Part shown: positions 6,186-6,298 of the stretch, in pieces | Position numbering within the stretch: position 1 is the first letter of the stretch | Layout: each line of letters begins with the position of its first letter | Assembly: GCA_900769055.1 (NCBI GenBank) | Contig: CAAGFF010000283.1 | Location: 1 to 6,298 of the forward strand | Direction: 5' to 3' | DNA from: an uncultured Prevotella sp. | Lineage (GTDB): Bacteria; Bacteroidota; Bacteroidia; Bacteroidales; Bacteroidaceae | Length of the DNA: 6,298 nt | The notes under the pieces: model-generated | The model's input: the letters and a program-made list of their open reading frames with translations, nothing else | The model's database searches: none | Told to the model about the DNA's origin: nothing | Program-made: the position numbers and the translations under genes

Positions 6186-6216
6186 TTTGACATATCACTC
6201 GTTTGCACTATCTTTG
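6186..6216 (+). promoter_or_regulatory. Promoter of the gene starting at 6235
   Basis: TTTG (6186-6189), 19 bases, TATCTTTG (6209-6216) matches the consensus in both boxes and spacing. The start of transcription near 6223 leaves a very short leader of about 12 bases. Confidence 0.82.
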
Positions 6217-6234
6217 CAGACAAATAAACATAGT

Positions 6235-6298
6235 ATGACACCATCCGAATTTATAGGCAAGTTCAAGAGCAAGTATCTTTGGGGCAACCTGATGGCGA
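6235..6298 (+). CDS. N-terminus of a probable PASTA-domain membrane protein (cut by window end)
   Basis: Twenty-one codons are visible: MTPSEFIGKFKSKYLWGN, then LMA. From memory, this resembles the start of the Bacteroidetes PASTA-domain proteins, where a short basic cytoplasmic segment with a KYLWGN-like motif precedes a single transmembrane helix and periplasmic PASTA repeats that bind peptidoglycan. The position after rpmH also fits, and in Bacteroidales this gene is often followed by an RluA-type pseudouridine synthase. The transmembrane helix and PASTA repeats lie outside the window, so the identification rests on a short N-terminus and context. The ATG is placed 12 bases after the predicted transcription start. 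Confidence 0.6.
   Translation, partial: MTPSEFIGKFKSKYLWGNLMA

Noticed and set aside
5795..6244. Minus-strand open frames of 60-70 codons opposite rpmH and its flanks
   Set aside because: They are antisense to rpmH and cross its terminator and the next promoter; no recognisable product.

Overview
The window looks like a piece of a Bacteroidales chromosome, most likely Prevotella or a close relative. The support is a SusC/RagA-type TonB-dependent transporter, an adjacent secreted family 28 glycoside hydrolase, promoters of the Bacteroidetes kind (TTTG, about 19-20 bases, TAnnTTTG), starts without a clear Shine-Dalgarno sequence, and the neighbourhood efp / rpmH / short membrane-anchored protein. 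The genus is inferred; there is no rRNA or marker phylogeny here.

Left part (1-4207, all minus strand): a polysaccharide-utilisation segment. Transcription runs from right to left: a promoter at 4177-4207, a GH28-family secreted enzyme (2765-4087), then a susC homologue (1-2685) whose C-terminal end lies beyond base 1. The susC frame is open without interruption for 895 codons. The natural reading is that the hydrolase attacks a pectin-like, galacturonate-containing polymer and the SusC pore, with a SusD partner presumably encoded beyond base 1, imports the fragments. The hydrolase keeps the acidic residues of GH28 but not the usual GHG and RIK motifs.

Middle (about 4208-5038): more than 800 bases with no credible protein gene. 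Bases 4208-4329 hold nothing I recognise. From 4330 to about 4842 there is a mirrored composite repeat. Each half has an outer tandem array of a roughly 26-base unit and then four consecutive short hairpins (A-B-C-D). The second half lies in the opposite orientation after a 72-base spacer. The two halves differ in sequence, but in three of the four hairpins the differences keep the stems paired, which is the mark of selection on structure or of a palindromic element. From 4867 to about 5005 follows a second, unrelated array of small hairpins (GGACGCAT stem, then TAGGATGC...CGTCC units). This is the most unusual part of the window.

Right part (5026-6298): housekeeping genes. efp (elongation factor P, minus strand) ends in a strong intrinsic terminator at 5026-5071. 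A 200-base divergent promoter region separates it from rpmH (ribosomal protein L34, plus strand, 51 residues), which has its own promoter, leader and terminator. Another well-formed promoter at 6186-6216 then drives the beginning of a gene cut by the window end, probably the Bacteroidetes PASTA-domain membrane protein.
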